Source: Micromonospora siamensis
GTDB taxonomy: Bacteria > Actinomycetota > Actinomycetes > Mycobacteriales > Micromonosporaceae
Direction: 5' to 3'
NCBI RefSeq assembly: GCF_900090305.1
Contig: NZ_LT607751.1
Location: forward strand, 5,828,001 to 5,892,000
DNA: 64,000 nucleotides
The notes below the pieces were generated by a model. It searched no databases and was not told the origin of the DNA. It saw only the letters and a list, made by a program, of their open reading frames with translations. This document shows positions 16,652-25,772 of this stretch, one piece after another. Numbering within the stretch: position 1 is the stretch's first letter; each line of letters opens with the position of its first letter. Made by a program: the position numbers and the translations under genes.

Positions 16652-17467
16652 ATGACCGGGTACGCCGACGACCTCGCCCTCGCCCACCTGCTCGCCGACC
16701 GGGCCGACGCCGTCTCGGCGGCCCGCTTCCGCGCCCTGGACCTGCGGGTCGAGGCCAAGCCGGACCTCACCCCGGTCTCCGACGCGGACACCGCCGTCGA
16801 GCGGGAGATCCGGGCGCTGCTGGCCGAGCGGCGGCCCGACGACGGGCTGCTCGGCGAGGAGTACGGCGAGCAGCCGGCCGGGCCGAACGGGCGGCGGTGG
16901 ATCGTCGACCCGATCGACGGCACGAAGAACTTCGTCCGGGGCGTGCCGGTCTGGGCCACCCTGGTCGCCCTGCTGGAGGACGACCGGCCGGTCCTCGGTC
17001 TGGTCTCCGCGCCGGCGCTGGGCCGGCGCTGGTGGGCGGCCCGGGGCGCGGGCGCGTACGCCGGACCGGACGCCGGGCACGGCGAGCCGATCCGGGTCTC
17101 CGCGGTCGCGGACCTGGCCGACGCCAGCTTCTGCTACTCCTCGCTGACCGGTTGGGAGGCCGCCGGCCGGCTGGACGCGATGCTGGGGATCATGCGGGAC
17201 GCCTGGCGCAGCCGGGCGTACGGGGACTTCTACGGTTACATGCTGCTGGCCGAGGGGGCACTGGACGTGATGGTGGAGCCGGAGCTGTCGCTCTGGGACG
17301 TCGCCGCGCTGGTGCCGATCGTCACCGAGGCCGGTGGGACCGTCACCGACCTGGCCGGACGTCCCGCCCCGGCCGGGGACGGCGCGGCCGAGCACAGCGC
17401 GATCGCCACCAACGGGCACCTGCACGCCGACATCCTGTCCCGGCTCGGTCGGCCGACCGCGCGCTGA
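16652..17467 (+). CDS. hisN: histidinol-phosphatase, inositol monophosphatase family
   Basis: Magnesium-dependent phosphatase of the IMPase fold that removes phosphate from histidinol phosphate in actinobacterial histidine synthesis. Metal ligands are visible in GEEYG (about 69-73), WIVDPIDGTKNF (about 83-94) and ELSLWDVAAL near 210. 271 residues, normal for HisN. Follows rsgA by 26 bp, but has its own -10 box at 16638-16643. An inositol-1-phosphatase role is possible, since the two activities are not separable by motif. Confidence 0.88.
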   Translation: MTGYADDLALAHLLADRADAVSAARFRALDLRVEAKPDLTPVSDADTAVEREIRALLAERRPDDGLLGEEYGEQPAGPNGRRWIVDPIDGTKNFVRGVPVWATLVALLEDDRPVLGLVSAPALGRRWWAARGAGAYAGPDAGHGEPIRVSAVADLADASFCYSSLTGWEAAGRLDAMLGIMRDAWRSRAYGDFYGYMLLAEGALDVMVEPELSLWDVAALVPIVTEAGGTVTDLAGRPAPAGDGAAEHSAIATNGHLHADILSRLGRPTAR

Positions 17468-17482
17468 GACCCCGGCACCCTC

Positions 17483-17488
17483 TATCCT
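17483..17488 (+). promoter_or_regulatory. -10 box of a probable leaderless transcript
   Basis: TATCCT six bases before the GTG at 17495. Confidence 0.4.
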
Positions 17489-17494
17489 CGCCAG

Positions 17495-18385
17495 GTGGTG
17501 TCCTCCGGTTGGTACTTCCTGGCGGCGATGATCGTCGCGTACGGCGTGGCCAACCTGCTCCAGTCCGTGGCCGCGGCCCGGACGACGGTGCACCACACCT
17601 TCGATCCGGGGCTGCTGCTGCGGCTGGCCGGGCACCGGACGTACCTGATCGGGCTGGCCTGCCAGGTGACCGGCTTCGTGCTGGCCTTCCTGGCCCGACG
17701 CGACCTGCCGCTGTTCCTGGTCCAGGCGAGCGTCGCGGCCGGGCTGGGGGTCACCGCGATCCTCGGCGTGCTGCTGCTGAAGTGGAAACTACCGGCGGCG
17801 GAGGTGGGGCTGCTGGTGCTGCTCTTCGCCGGGATCACCGGCTTGGTGCTGGCCGCCGAGCCGGCGCACTCGAAACAGCTGGGGGCCGCCGCCCTGGTCG
17901 CCCTGGTCGCCGCCCTCGCGCTGATCGCGCTGCTCGGTTTCTTCGCGGTACGCCTGCACGGCGCGCTCGGCTCGGTGGTGCTGGGTTCGCTGGCCGGGAT
18001 GGCCTTCTCGGCCGCGGCGGTGGCCGCCCGGCCGCTGGCCTCCGCGCCCTCGGTGGAGGCGTTCCTGGCCGACCCGCTGCTCTATCTGCTGGTCGCCCAC
18101 TCGATCGTGGGCCAGCTGCTGCTCGGCCTGGCCATGCAGCGGGGCTCCACCACGGCGGCCGTCGCAGCGATGGACGCCGCCGGTGCGGTGCCCGCCGCGA
18201 TCGTCGGCCTGCTGCTGCTCAACGACCGGATCTGGCCGGGCCGGGAGTGGCTGGCGGCGAGCGGCTTCCTGGTCACCCTGGTCGCGGTGATCGGCCTGAC
18301 CCGGTACGCCGAGCCGCAGCACCACCACGCGGTGGCCCGGGAGGCGGCGATGGTCGGCGCCGGCGCCCCCCGTCCGCCGCGCTGA
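17495..18385 (+). CDS. DMT/EamA-like membrane protein
   Basis: 296 residues with nine or ten hydrophobic segments and almost no loops, as in the drug/metabolite transporter superfamily. The hydrophilic ends are short; the C-terminus carries a His cluster (QHHHA). GTG-GTG at the start; the first GTG (17495) sits six bases after TATCCT. Convergent with the downstream glycosyltransferase gene, 7 bp apart. Substrate unknown; no motif beyond fold-level similarity. Confidence 0.65.
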   Translation: MVSSGWYFLAAMIVAYGVANLLQSVAAARTTVHHTFDPGLLLRLAGHRTYLIGLACQVTGFVLAFLARRDLPLFLVQASVAAGLGVTAILGVLLLKWKLPAAEVGLLVLLFAGITGLVLAAEPAHSKQLGAAALVALVAALALIALLGFFAVRLHGALGSVVLGSLAGMAFSAAAVAARPLASAPSVEAFLADPLLYLLVAHSIVGQLLLGLAMQRGSTTAAVAAMDAAGAVPAAIVGLLLLNDRIWPGREWLAASGFLVTLVAVIGLTRYAEPQHHHAVAREAAMVGAGAPRPPR

Positions 18386-18392
18386 CCGGCGT

Positions 18393-19643
18393 TCAGGCCG
18401 CCTCGGCGGTCTTCGGCTCCGCCTCCACCGGCACCTCGACGGTCTTCTCGACCGCGGCCCCGCGACGGCCGACCACCCGCTCGTAGAGGCGCTCCAGCGC
18501 GCTGGCCGTCCGCTCCCAGGTGTAGCTGCACCGGACCCGGTCCACTGCGGCGTGCCCGTACGCGAACCGCCCGGCGTTGTCGGCGAGCAGCCGGCGCAGG
18601 GTGACCCCGAGGGTCCGCACGTCGCCCGGGGGGACCAGCCGTCCGGTGACCTCGTCGACCACCGCGTCGGCGATGCCGCCCATGGCGTAGCCGACCACCG
18701 GCACGCCGCAGGCCATGGCCTCCAGCGACACCCGCCCGGCGGAGGAGTAGTGCGGGGTGCAGGCGACCACGTCGGCCGACCGGTACCAGGTGGCCATCTG
18801 GTCGTGCGGGACGGCGCCGACGAGTTTCACCTGGTCGGCGACGCCGGCCCGCTGGGCCAGCTCGCGCAGCCGGCGCGCCTCGGTGTGGTTGGCCAGCTGC
18901 TCGACCGGCGGCCCGCCGGCGATCACCAGCTCGGCGTCCCCGACCAGCCGCATCGCCCGGATCAGGTCCTCGTGCCCGTGTCCGGGCGTCAGGCCGCCGA
19001 CGGAGAGGATCCGGGGCCGCTGGTCGCGGGGGGCGGCCTCCCCGTCGGGGTGGAACGCCTCGGTGTCCACCCCGGTCGGCACCATCGCGACCGAGGTGCG
19101 TTGCAGGCCCATCCGGGTCAGCTCGTCGACCTCGTCGTTGCACTGGGCGACCGCGACGTCCACCGCGCGGGTCAGCGCCCGCTCCAGCGGGATCCGCTCC
19201 CCCGGCCCGTCGTACTCGCGGCCGAGGTGGCGCAGTTGCTCGACGCCGAGGGAGTGGAAGGTCTGCACCACCGGGATGTCGGTGGCCCGTACGGCGTGCG
19301 CCGCGGCCAGGCCGCCGATCCAGTAGTGCCCGTGCACCACCTCGGGCCGCCAGTCGCCGGCCCAGCGGTCGGCCAGCCAGCGGCCGTACTCCGCGACGTA
19401 GGGCACCAGCTCGGCGGTGGGGGTGGGGGCGGCCGGACCGACCGGCACCCGTTCCACCCGGTAGCCGTCCTGGTCGGCGGTCGGCGGCAGCCCCGGCTCG
19501 TCGAGCCGCTCGTACACCCGGACCTCATGCCCTCGTTCCGCCAGCTCCGCCGCGACCCGCGCGATGTGCTGATGGGTACCGACGGCAGGGCCGTCGACAT
19601 GCCTGGACGGGCCGGCGTGTGCGCACACTAGGCCGACGCGCAT
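18393..19643 (-). CDS. GT4-family glycosyltransferase
   Basis: 416-residue GT-B enzyme. N-terminal GPSRHVDGPAVGTHQHIARV holds the donor loop and HARWGRY-like start region; the C-terminal nucleotide-sugar site is visible as SSAGRVSLEAMACGVPVVG with the E-x7-E motif near residue 315. Good Shine-Dalgarno GGAGGTG before the ATG at 19643. Closest to the actinobacterial GT4 enzymes of mannoside/MshA type, but it lacks enough context to claim mycothiol synthesis. The last 35 residues are Glu/Val/Ala-rich and look disordered. Confidence 0.85.
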   Translation of the reverse strand: MRVGLVCAHAGPSRHVDGPAVGTHQHIARVAAELAERGHEVRVYERLDEPGLPPTADQDGYRVERVPVGPAAPTPTAELVPYVAEYGRWLADRWAGDWRPEVVHGHYWIGGLAAAHAVRATDIPVVQTFHSLGVEQLRHLGREYDGPGERIPLERALTRAVDVAVAQCNDEVDELTRMGLQRTSVAMVPTGVDTEAFHPDGEAAPRDQRPRILSVGGLTPGHGHEDLIRAMRLVGDAELVIAGGPPVEQLANHTEARRLRELAQRAGVADQVKLVGAVPHDQMATWYRSADVVACTPHYSSAGRVSLEAMACGVPVVGYAMGGIADAVVDEVTGRLVPPGDVRTLGVTLRRLLADNAGRFAYGHAAVDRVRCSYTWERTASALERLYERVVGRRGAAVEKTVEVPVEAEPKTAEAA

Positions 19644-19864
19644 GGTGCACCTCCATGCGATTGACGAGCGGTGGTCTCCCCGGTCAGAGGGTCCCATTAA
19701 CCAGGGCCCGTCGAGCCGAAACATGACAACTCGGGACCGACCCGGTGGCGTCCGGCACTTCGATCTTGACGGGTCCAAACACCGCGGCCCGCGAGTCCGA
19801 TTCTGGTCATGATCGGTTGATGGCGATCCGCATGACCTGCCACAGGCGGGGGTACCGCACCAGA

Positions 19865-20863
19865 ATGCCACTGACTCGCAGTCTCTCCGACGCCACCGTG
19901 GTGATCACGGGAGCTTCCGGTGGCATCGGCGCGGCCACCGCGTACGCGCTCGCCTCCCGTGGCGCCGACGTGGTGCTGGCCGCCCGCACCGAGCCCGCGC
20001 TGCGGGTGGTCGCCGAACGCTGCCACGAGCTGGGCGGCCGCACCCTGGTCGTGCCCACCGACGTCACCGACCCGGCCGCGGTCGACCGGCTCGCCGAGCG
20101 GGCCGTCGCAGCCTTCGGGCGGATCGACGCCTGGGTGAACAACGCGGCGGTGAGCGCGGTGGGCCTGTTCGACGAGATCCCGGCGCCGGAGTTCCGCCGG
20201 GTGGTGGAGGTCAACCTGCTCGGCACGGTCCACGGCGTACGCGCGGCACTGCCGCACCTGGCCGCCGCCGGGGGCGGGGTGGTGGTCAACAACGCCTCCG
20301 TGCTGGCCGAGGTGGCGATGCCGTACCAGTCGGCGTACAACGCCACCAAGCACGCCGTGCGAGGGCTCGCCGACACCGTCCGGCAGGAGCTGCGGCTGAC
20401 CGGCCGGGGAGCCATCTCGATCTGCACCGTCCTGCCGGCCACCATCGACACCCCGTTCTTCCGGCACGCCGCCAACCACACCGGCCACGAGCTGGTGCCG
20501 CCACCGCCGGTCTACCCCCCGGAGCTGGTGGCGGAGACCATCGTCCGGCTGCTGCGCCGGCCGAGGCGGGAGGTGTACGCCGGTGGCGCGGCCCGGCTGC
20601 TCGGCTTGCAGTGGCGGCTCGCCCCGGCGCTGGCCGAGCGGGCCCTCGGCTGGTACGTGCACCGCACCCAGTTCGGTCCGGCCCCGCGACCGGACGACAC
20701 CGGCAACGTGTTCGACCCCGACGGCCGGGCGCGTCCCGGCGGCGGCTGGCAGGGGCGGCGCCGGCAGCTGGTCCGGGTGGGCGCCGCGTTCGGGCTGGCC
20801 GCGGCGGGTACCGCGGCCGGGACGGTGGCGGCGATGCGCCGGTCCCGTGCGGACCGGCCATGA
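19865..20863 (+). CDS. short-chain dehydrogenase/reductase with C-terminal tail
   Basis: Classical SDR: TGASGGIGAATA cofactor loop near residue 16, NNAAVS, catalytic Ser in NNASVL and YNATK (Tyr-x3-Lys). 332 residues, about 80 more than a minimal SDR; the extra C-terminal part carries a hydrophobic stretch (GAAFGLAAAGTAAGTVAAM) that could anchor it to the membrane. ATG at 19865 chosen since the Rossmann strand begins about 10 residues later; upstream in-frame ATGs exist without Shine-Dalgarno. Its stop overlaps an in-frame ATG of the next gene (ATGA at 20860). Confidence 0.88.
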   Translation: MPLTRSLSDATVVITGASGGIGAATAYALASRGADVVLAARTEPALRVVAERCHELGGRTLVVPTDVTDPAAVDRLAERAVAAFGRIDAWVNNAAVSAVGLFDEIPAPEFRRVVEVNLLGTVHGVRAALPHLAAAGGGVVVNNASVLAEVAMPYQSAYNATKHAVRGLADTVRQELRLTGRGAISICTVLPATIDTPFFRHAANHTGHELVPPPPVYPPELVAETIVRLLRRPRREVYAGGAARLLGLQWRLAPALAERALGWYVHRTQFGPAPRPDDTGNVFDPDGRARPGGGWQGRRRQLVRVGAAFGLAAAGTAAGTVAAMRRSRADRP

Positions 20864-20919
20864 GACGGGCCGAGCGGCCGGATGCGCGTCCGGGCCCGGA
20901 CATGCACAATGGGACGATC

Positions 20920-21651
20920 ATGCCCACGGACGCGCCTTACCTGGTGGAGACGGACGGCTCGTCCGTGGTCCTCCACGTGGTCGGCGCGTTGGATCCGGCG
21001 GGTGTCCCGGCGGTCCGGGACGCCCTGCTGACCCGGCTCTCCTCCGGGTCCGGTCCGGTCGTCGTGGACTTCTCCGACGTCCGGTCGACGGGGCCCGCGG
21101 TGCAGTCGGTGGTCGCCGAGGTGCTCCGGGAGGTGGCCGACTGGCCCGGCGCCGACCTGGTGATCTGTGATCCGACCGGTGCCGCGGCGGGCGCAGGGGT
21201 GACGGTCTGCCCCACCGTGGACTCCGCGCTGACCGCGCTCTCCCGGTCCCCCCGGGCGGAGGTCACCGACGTCGACCTTCCGCCGGTGGCCGGTTCCGCC
21301 CGGCTGGCCCGGGAGCTGGTCACCGACGGCTGCCGGCGTTGGGGGCTGCCGGAGCTGGCCGAGCCGGCCTGCATCGCGGTCACCGAGATGGTCAACAACG
21401 TCGTCGCCCACGCGGGCACCCCGATGACGCTGCGGTTGGCGGCCCGCGCCGGCGCGCTGCACCTCGCGGTCCGCGACCACTCCACCGGCCGCCCGAGGTA
21501 CGCCGGTCCGGCCCCGCTGGACACGGCGGGCGGTCGGGGCCTGCTGCTGATCGACACGGTGGCCCGCCGCTGGGGCAGCAGCCCCGTGCCGGACGGCAAG
21601 GTGGTCTGGTGCGTGCTGTACGCCGAGGACGAGGCGGCGTTCCGGGACTGA
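20920..21651 (+). CDS. STAS domain fused to RsbW-type ATPase domain
   Basis: 243 residues. The first 110 resemble an anti-sigma-factor antagonist (STAS): VVGALDPAGVPAVRDALL, then VVVDFSDVRSTGPAVQSV, where a Ser/Thr phospho-acceptor would be expected. The second half is an HATPase of the RsbW/SpoIIAB kind with EMVNNVVAHAG (N-box) and GGRGLLLIDTVARRWG (G2-type). Fusing antagonist and kinase in one chain is unusual for partner switching. Start uncertain: ATGs at 20860 (overlapping the SDR stop), 20902 and 20920; the last gives the shortest leader. Probably co-transcribed with the SDR. Confidence 0.75.
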   Translation: MPTDAPYLVETDGSSVVLHVVGALDPAGVPAVRDALLTRLSSGSGPVVVDFSDVRSTGPAVQSVVAEVLREVADWPGADLVICDPTGAAAGAGVTVCPTVDSALTALSRSPRAEVTDVDLPPVAGSARLARELVTDGCRRWGLPELAEPACIAVTEMVNNVVAHAGTPMTLRLAARAGALHLAVRDHSTGRPRYAGPAPLDTAGGRGLLLIDTVARRWGSSPVPDGKVVWCVLYAEDEAAFRD

Positions 21652-21759
21652 TCCGGTGGGCCGCCCGGTGGCCACCGATCGCCCCTTTGCTCCGCTTTCC
21701 TCCCGGATGGCCACCACCCGACCCGGTTACGCCGGGAGGGCAGTGGGTAGTGATCAGCC

Positions 21760-22332
21760 ATGCGCGATGACGAGTACCCGACCCCCGTGTCCGACCCCGA
21801 GGCGGAGGGCCTGCCCGACACCGCCGACGACGACTCCACCGCCAACGACGACGTGCTGACCGGCCGGGAGGCGGACGGCCCGGAGCCGGCCCAGCTCCCC
21901 GGTGACCGCACCCCGGTCGCGGTGGACCACTTCGGCACCACCGCGGAGGAGCAGCTCGACGGCGAGTCGCTGGACTACAAGCTCCACCGGGAGCAGTACG
22001 AGCGGCCGGCCGGCGACCCACTCGCCGGCACCGTGGATCCGGACATCGCCGCCGAGGCGGACAGCGAGGAGGCCGCCGCCCAGGCCCAGCTGGACGCCGA
22101 CGTGATCGACCCGGGCCCCACCTCGGACCCGAACTCCCCGGTCTCCGTCTACGACCACGGCCAGCTCGGCACCGTGGCCGACCACCAGGTCGGCCGGCTG
22201 GTGGAGCCGGACGAGGGCGCGCACACCGACACCGAGACCGACAACGTCGCGTACGACGCGGGCGCGGCCGGCGGCGGCGCCACCGCCGAGGAGCTGGCCA
22301 TCCACGAGACCCGGCCGCCCGAGGCGCACTGA
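21760..22332 (+). CDS. DUF5709 family acidic protein
   Basis: 190 residues, strongly acidic and rich in Asp, Glu, Ala and Gly, without membrane segments or catalytic motifs; probably largely disordered. Patches such as ESLDYKLHREQYERP and RLVEPDEGAHTDTE(T)DNVA are the recognisable parts of the actinobacterial DUF5709 family. Function unknown. ATG at 21760. Convergent with macR, 6 bp apart. Confidence 0.75.
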   Translation: MRDDEYPTPVSDPEAEGLPDTADDDSTANDDVLTGREADGPEPAQLPGDRTPVAVDHFGTTAEEQLDGESLDYKLHREQYERPAGDPLAGTVDPDIAAEADSEEAAAQAQLDADVIDPGPTSDPNSPVSVYDHGQLGTVADHQVGRLVEPDEGAHTDTETDNVAYDAGAAGGGATAEELAIHETRPPEAH

Positions 22333-22338
22333 GCCGGC

Positions 22339-22998
22339 TCAGCCGTCCAGGCCCCGCTCGATCGCGTAGCGGGTCAGCTCGACCCGGTTGTGCAGCTGGA
22401 GCTTGCCCAACGTGTTCTGCACGTGGTTCTGCACGGTGCGGTGGGACAGCTCCAGCCGCTGGGCGATCTGCTTGTAGGACAGGCCCTTGGCCACCAGACG
22501 CAGCACCTCGGTCTCCCGGTCGGTGAGCCGGGGTGCCGCGTCGTCCTCGGCCGTCGACCGTCCGGTCCCGTCGCCGGTGGCCAGCCGGCGGAACTCGCCG
22601 AGCACCAGTCCGGCCAGGCCGGGGGTGAAGACCGGCTCGCCGGCGGCGGTCCGGCGGACCGCCTCCAGGAACTCGGCCGGCGCCGCCGACTTGACCAGGT
22701 AGCCGGTGGCGCCCGCTTTCACCGCCTCCAGCACGCTCTGCTGCTCGCCGCTGGCCGAGAGCATCAGCACCCGTACCTGCGGCAGGGCGGCCCGCAGGCC
22801 GCGGATCACCTCCACCCCGGAGATGTCGGGCAGTTGCAGGTCGAGCACCACCACGTCCGGTCGGGCGGCCGGCGCCACCCGGACCGCCTGCCGCCCCTCC
22901 CCACTGGTGGCGACCACCTCGTGGCCGGCCTCGGCGAGGTCCCGGGCCACCCCCTCGCGCCACATCGGGTGGTCGTCGACCACCATCACCCGCACCAC
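22339..22998 (-). CDS. macR: NarL/LuxR-type response regulator MacR
   Basis: 219-residue response regulator. Receiver: VMVVDDHPMWREGV at the start and phospho-Asp in VVVLDLQLPDISG near residue 54; LuxR HTH: LTDRETEVLRLVAKGLSYKQ then SHRTVQNHVQ near the C-terminus. Start GTG at 22998 with GGGGAG nine bases upstream; the next GTG is a close alternative. Lies 14 bp after the sensor kinase, same strand. The kinase is of the MacS type (N-terminal DUF5931), so this is the MacR partner; in Streptomyces MacRS affects antibiotic production and aerial development. Confidence 0.88.
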   Translation of the reverse strand: MVRVMVVDDHPMWREGVARDLAEAGHEVVATSGEGRQAVRVAPAARPDVVVLDLQLPDISGVEVIRGLRAALPQVRVLMLSASGEQQSVLEAVKAGATGYLVKSAAPAEFLEAVRRTAAGEPVFTPGLAGLVLGEFRRLATGDGTGRSTAEDDAAPRLTDRETEVLRLVAKGLSYKQIAQRLELSHRTVQNHVQNTLGKLQLHNRVELTRYAIERGLDG

Positions 22999-23012
22999 GT
23001 CCGCGTCTCCCC

Positions 23013-24143
23013 TCACCGGCCCGGCCGGGGCACGGTCAGCTCGATCTCGGTGCCGGCGCCGGGGGCGGAGTCGATCCGCACCCTGCCGCCGAGGTCGCCG
23101 ATCCGGCCCCGGACCGACTGCGCCACCCCGAGCCGCCCCTGCGCGGCGGCCTCCGCGAGCCGCCCGGCCGGGATGCCCGGCCCGGCGTCGCGTACCGAGA
23201 CGGTCACCGTCTCCCCCTCGTCCTCGATCAGCACCCAGGCCGTCCCGCCGGCGTGCCGGGCCACGTTGTCCAGGGCCGCCGCGGTGGCGGCCGCCACCTC
23301 CCGGGCCACCTGCGCCGGCAGCGGCACGCCGGTGGCCGGCATGGCCACCGAGACCGTCGCCGAGGCGTACCGGCCGAGCAGGGCGCACAGGTCCAGGTCG
23401 CCGTCCTCCGCGTCGCCGGCCGGAACGGGCGGGTTGCCGGCGATCAGCGCCCGCAGGGCGGCCTCCTGCTCACCGGCGAGCCGGGCCAGCTCCCCCGCCT
23501 CGCCGTCCAGGTGCGCGCCGCGGCGCTGGACCAGCGCCAGCACCTGGAGCACCGAGTCGTGGATGCCCCGGGCCAGCCGCTCCCGTTCCCGGGTCGCCGC
23601 CTCCAGCTCCACCGCCCGTTGCAGCCGCTGCTCGGCGGTGACCGCCAGCCGGGCCACGTGCCCGACCACCACCCCGGCGAGCAGCAGCAGGATCACCCCG
23701 GTCACCGAGGACGGGGTGATCCGCTCCCGGGTGGCCAGGTCCGCCGCGCCGACGGCCAGGGCGGCGACCGTGCCGCGGCGCCGGCCGCCGGAGACCGCCC
23801 AGGCCAGCACCGGGCCGGCCAGCCAGGCCACCCCGAGGGTGGGCACCCCGGCGGCGAGCGTGGCCCGGCCGACCACCCAGGGGCTGACCGCCAGGACGAG
23901 GGCCACCACGGCGAGGTCGGCCAGGAGCAGCGGCCAGCGCCGGGCCTCCGGCCGGGCGTACCAGAACGCCGTCGCCACCGTCCAGGCCAGCATCAGCGCC
24001 AGCACGCCGCCGGCCGCCAGCGGATGGGCGTACCGGTCGCCGACGCGCAGGGCCAGCAGGACGACGTAGCCGAGGGAGGCGAACCGGAACACGGCGATCG
24101 CCCGCCACAGCGGGCCCTCCAGACCTCCCGGGGGCGACGGCAT
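23013..24143 (-). CDS. macS: MacS-family sensor histidine kinase
   Basis: 376-residue membrane kinase of the HisKA_3 group. Residues 10-160 hold about five membrane helices beginning LWRAIAVFRFASLGYVVLL, typical of the DUF5931 sensor of MacS kinases. The phospho-acceptor region is ERLARGIHDSVLQVLALV near 205, and the ATPase has ALDNVARHAGG and DAGPGIPAGR, with a LGVAQSVRGRI box. ATG at 24143 (GTG at 24152 possible). It precedes macR by 14 bp. Signal unknown. Confidence 0.88.
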   Translation of the reverse strand: MPSPPGGLEGPLWRAIAVFRFASLGYVVLLALRVGDRYAHPLAAGGVLALMLAWTVATAFWYARPEARRWPLLLADLAVVALVLAVSPWVVGRATLAAGVPTLGVAWLAGPVLAWAVSGGRRRGTVAALAVGAADLATRERITPSSVTGVILLLLAGVVVGHVARLAVTAEQRLQRAVELEAATRERERLARGIHDSVLQVLALVQRRGAHLDGEAGELARLAGEQEAALRALIAGNPPVPAGDAEDGDLDLCALLGRYASATVSVAMPATGVPLPAQVAREVAAATAAALDNVARHAGGTAWVLIEDEGETVTVSVRDAGPGIPAGRLAEAAAQGRLGVAQSVRGRIGDLGGRVRIDSAPGAGTEIELTVPRPGR

Positions 24144-24279
24144 GGCCGACACGATGCCACAGCGTCGGCGCCCGTCGAGGGGCGGTGCGACCGGCGGAGG
24201 CGGCAGGTGCGGCGCGGGAAATCCTGACGTACGGTGGAAATGTCGCGAATGAAGCTGGATCCACTGTCCGGACGGGGCC

Positions 24280-24756
24280 ATGACGAACGCAGAGCCGCGC
24301 GCACCGCGTACGGTTGTGCCCATCGACTCTTCCCTCCTCATCGCCGAGGCCTTCGACCAGGCTCAGGTGACCGAGCTGCGCCACTCGGTCACCTCCTGCG
24401 CGCACGCCGCCGGGCTGGACGGGCAGCGCCTCGACGACTTCGTGCTGGCGGTCAACGAGCTGATCACCAACGCGGTCCGGCACGGCGGCGGGCAGGGCTG
24501 GCTGCGACTGTGGGGCGGCGCCGGGCGGCTGGTCTGCGAGGTCGCCGACCACGGCCAGGGAATCAGCTCACGGCGGCTGGCCGACCAGAGCCGGCCCGCG
24601 CCCGACACCGCCGGCGGGTGGGGCCTCTGGCTGGCCCGGGAACTCAGCGACACCATGGACGTGATCACCGGCGACGCCGGCACCACCGTACGCATCACCG
24701 CGCTCTGCGCCGTCCGCCCGCCGTCGGCCGCCGACGCCGAGGGCGGGCCGGCCTAG
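24280..24756 (+). CDS. RsbW-like ATP-binding anti-sigma-type protein
   Basis: 158-residue single HATPase_c_2 domain, as in SpoIIAB/RsbW serine kinases that control sigma factors, and their many actinobacterial relatives. Seen: N-box [17 protein letters not shown] near 67 and G1 box VADHGQGIS; the late [16 protein letters not shown] is the G2 box. ATG at 24280. Its 3' end overlaps the convergent prs gene by 4 bp. Partner sigma factor or antagonist is not adjacent, although a STAS-ATPase fusion lies 3 kb away. Confidence 0.82.
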   Translation: MTNAEPRAPRTVVPIDSSLLIAEAFDQAQVTELRHSVTSCAHAAGLDGQRLDDFVLAVNELITNAVRHGGGQGWLRLWGGAGRLVCEVADHGQGISSRRLADQSRPAPDTAGGWGLWLARELSDTMDVITGDAGTTVRITALCAVRPPSAADAEGGPA

Positions 24757-25691
24757 CCGAAGAGCGCGCTGACCGACTCGCCGACGTGGATCCGGCGCAT
24801 CGCCTCGGCCAGGGCCGGCGCCACCGACAGCACCTCCAGCCCGGGCACCCGCTTCTCCGCCGGGATCGGCACGGTGTTCGTGCAGACGATCTCCAGCACC
24901 CCCTCCTGGGCGCTCAAGCGGCGCAGCGCGTCGCCGGAGAAGAGCCCGTGGGTGCAGGCCAGCCGGATCGACCGGACCTCCAGGGCGCGCAGGTGCTCCA
25001 TCAGCTCGATCACCGTGCTGCCCTTGGCGATCTCGTCATCGAGCACGATGACGTCCCGGTCCCGCACGTCACCGATCACCGCGCTGATCTTGACCACGTC
25101 GTCGCTGAACCGCTGCTTCGCGCCGGCCGCCACCGGGGTGCCCAGCATGCGGGCGAAGGCCGCCGCCGCCTTGGCGTTGCCCAGGTCGGGCGAGACCACC
25201 ACCGCGTTGGACAGGTCCCGCCGGCGGAAGTGGGTGGCCAGCTCGCGCAGCGCGTGCAGGTGGTCCACCGGCACGCTGAAGAAGCCGTGCACCTGCGGCG
25301 AGTGCAGGGTCATCGCCAGCACCCGGTCCGCGCCGGCCGCGGTGAGCAGGTCCGCGACCAGCCGGCCGCCGATCGAGATGCGCGGCGCGTCCTTCTTGTC
25401 CGAGCGGGCGTACGCGTAGTGCGGCAGCACCACCGTGATCCGGGCCGCCGAGGCGCCCCGGGCCGCGTCGATCATCAGCAGCAGCTCGACCAGGTGCTCC
25501 TGCACCGGCGGCACCAACGGCTGGATCAGGAAGACGTCCCGCTCCCGGCAGTTGGCCTGCAACTGCACCTCGAGGCAGTCGTTGGCGAACCGGGACACCC
25601 GGGCCGGGTGCAGCGGGACGCCCAGCTGGGCGCAGATCTCGGTGGCAAGGTCGGGATGGGCGGTTCCGCTGAACACGGCGATGTCGCGCAC
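24753..25691 (-). CDS. prs: divergent ribose-phosphate pyrophosphokinase
   Basis: 312-residue PRPP synthetase family protein, normal length. [13 protein letters not shown] matches the ATP-binding flexible loop region, and LVADLL...[19 protein letters not shown] the family signature. The PRPP loop reads [12 protein letters not shown] where the usual enzyme has VDDMIDTGGT, and the N-terminal [10 protein letters not shown] and [10 protein letters not shown] also differ from the common FSGNAHP and F.DGE. So this is probably a second, divergent copy and its kinetics may differ. GTG start at 25691 seven bases after TACGAT, no Shine-Dalgarno. Confidence 0.85.
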   Translation of the reverse strand: MRDIAVFSGTAHPDLATEICAQLGVPLHPARVSRFANDCLEVQLQANCRERDVFLIQPLVPPVQEHLVELLLMIDAARGASAARITVVLPHYAYARSDKKDAPRISIGGRLVADLLTAAGADRVLAMTLHSPQVHGFFSVPVDHLHALRELATHFRRRDLSNAVVVSPDLGNAKAAAAFARMLGTPVAAGAKQRFSDDVVKISAVIGDVRDRDVIVLDDEIAKGSTVIELMEHLRALEVRSIRLACTHGLFSGDALRRLSAQEGVLEIVCTNTVPIPAEKRVPGLEVLSVAPALAEAMRRIHVGESVSALFG

Positions 25692-25698
25692 GGTCCAG

Positions 25699-25704
25699 AT
25701 CGTA
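25699..25704 (-). promoter_or_regulatory. -10 box of probable leaderless prs transcript
   Basis: TACGAT on the minus strand, seven bases before the prs GTG. Confidence 0.5.
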
Positions 25705-25760
25705 CGGTGGTCGCCCGCCCCACGAGGGTCGGTGGGCTGCACCGGGCCGCCGACGGCGGG

Positions 25761-25766
25761 TACGGT
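25761..25766 (+). promoter_or_regulatory. -10 box of probable leaderless glpK transcript
   Basis: TACGGT six bases before the glpK GTG; no Shine-Dalgarno. Confidence 0.5.
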
Positions 25767-25772
25767 GCCCGG

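Noticed and set aside
20860..20920. ATG overlapping the SDR stop as start of the STAS-ATPase
   Set aside because: Possible, but it adds a Pro/Arg-rich stretch without similarity to STAS; not excluded, therefore noted.
25692..25772. Glycerol or purine riboswitch between prs and glpK
   Set aside because: The gap is only 81 bp and both genes look leaderless; no structured element can fit.
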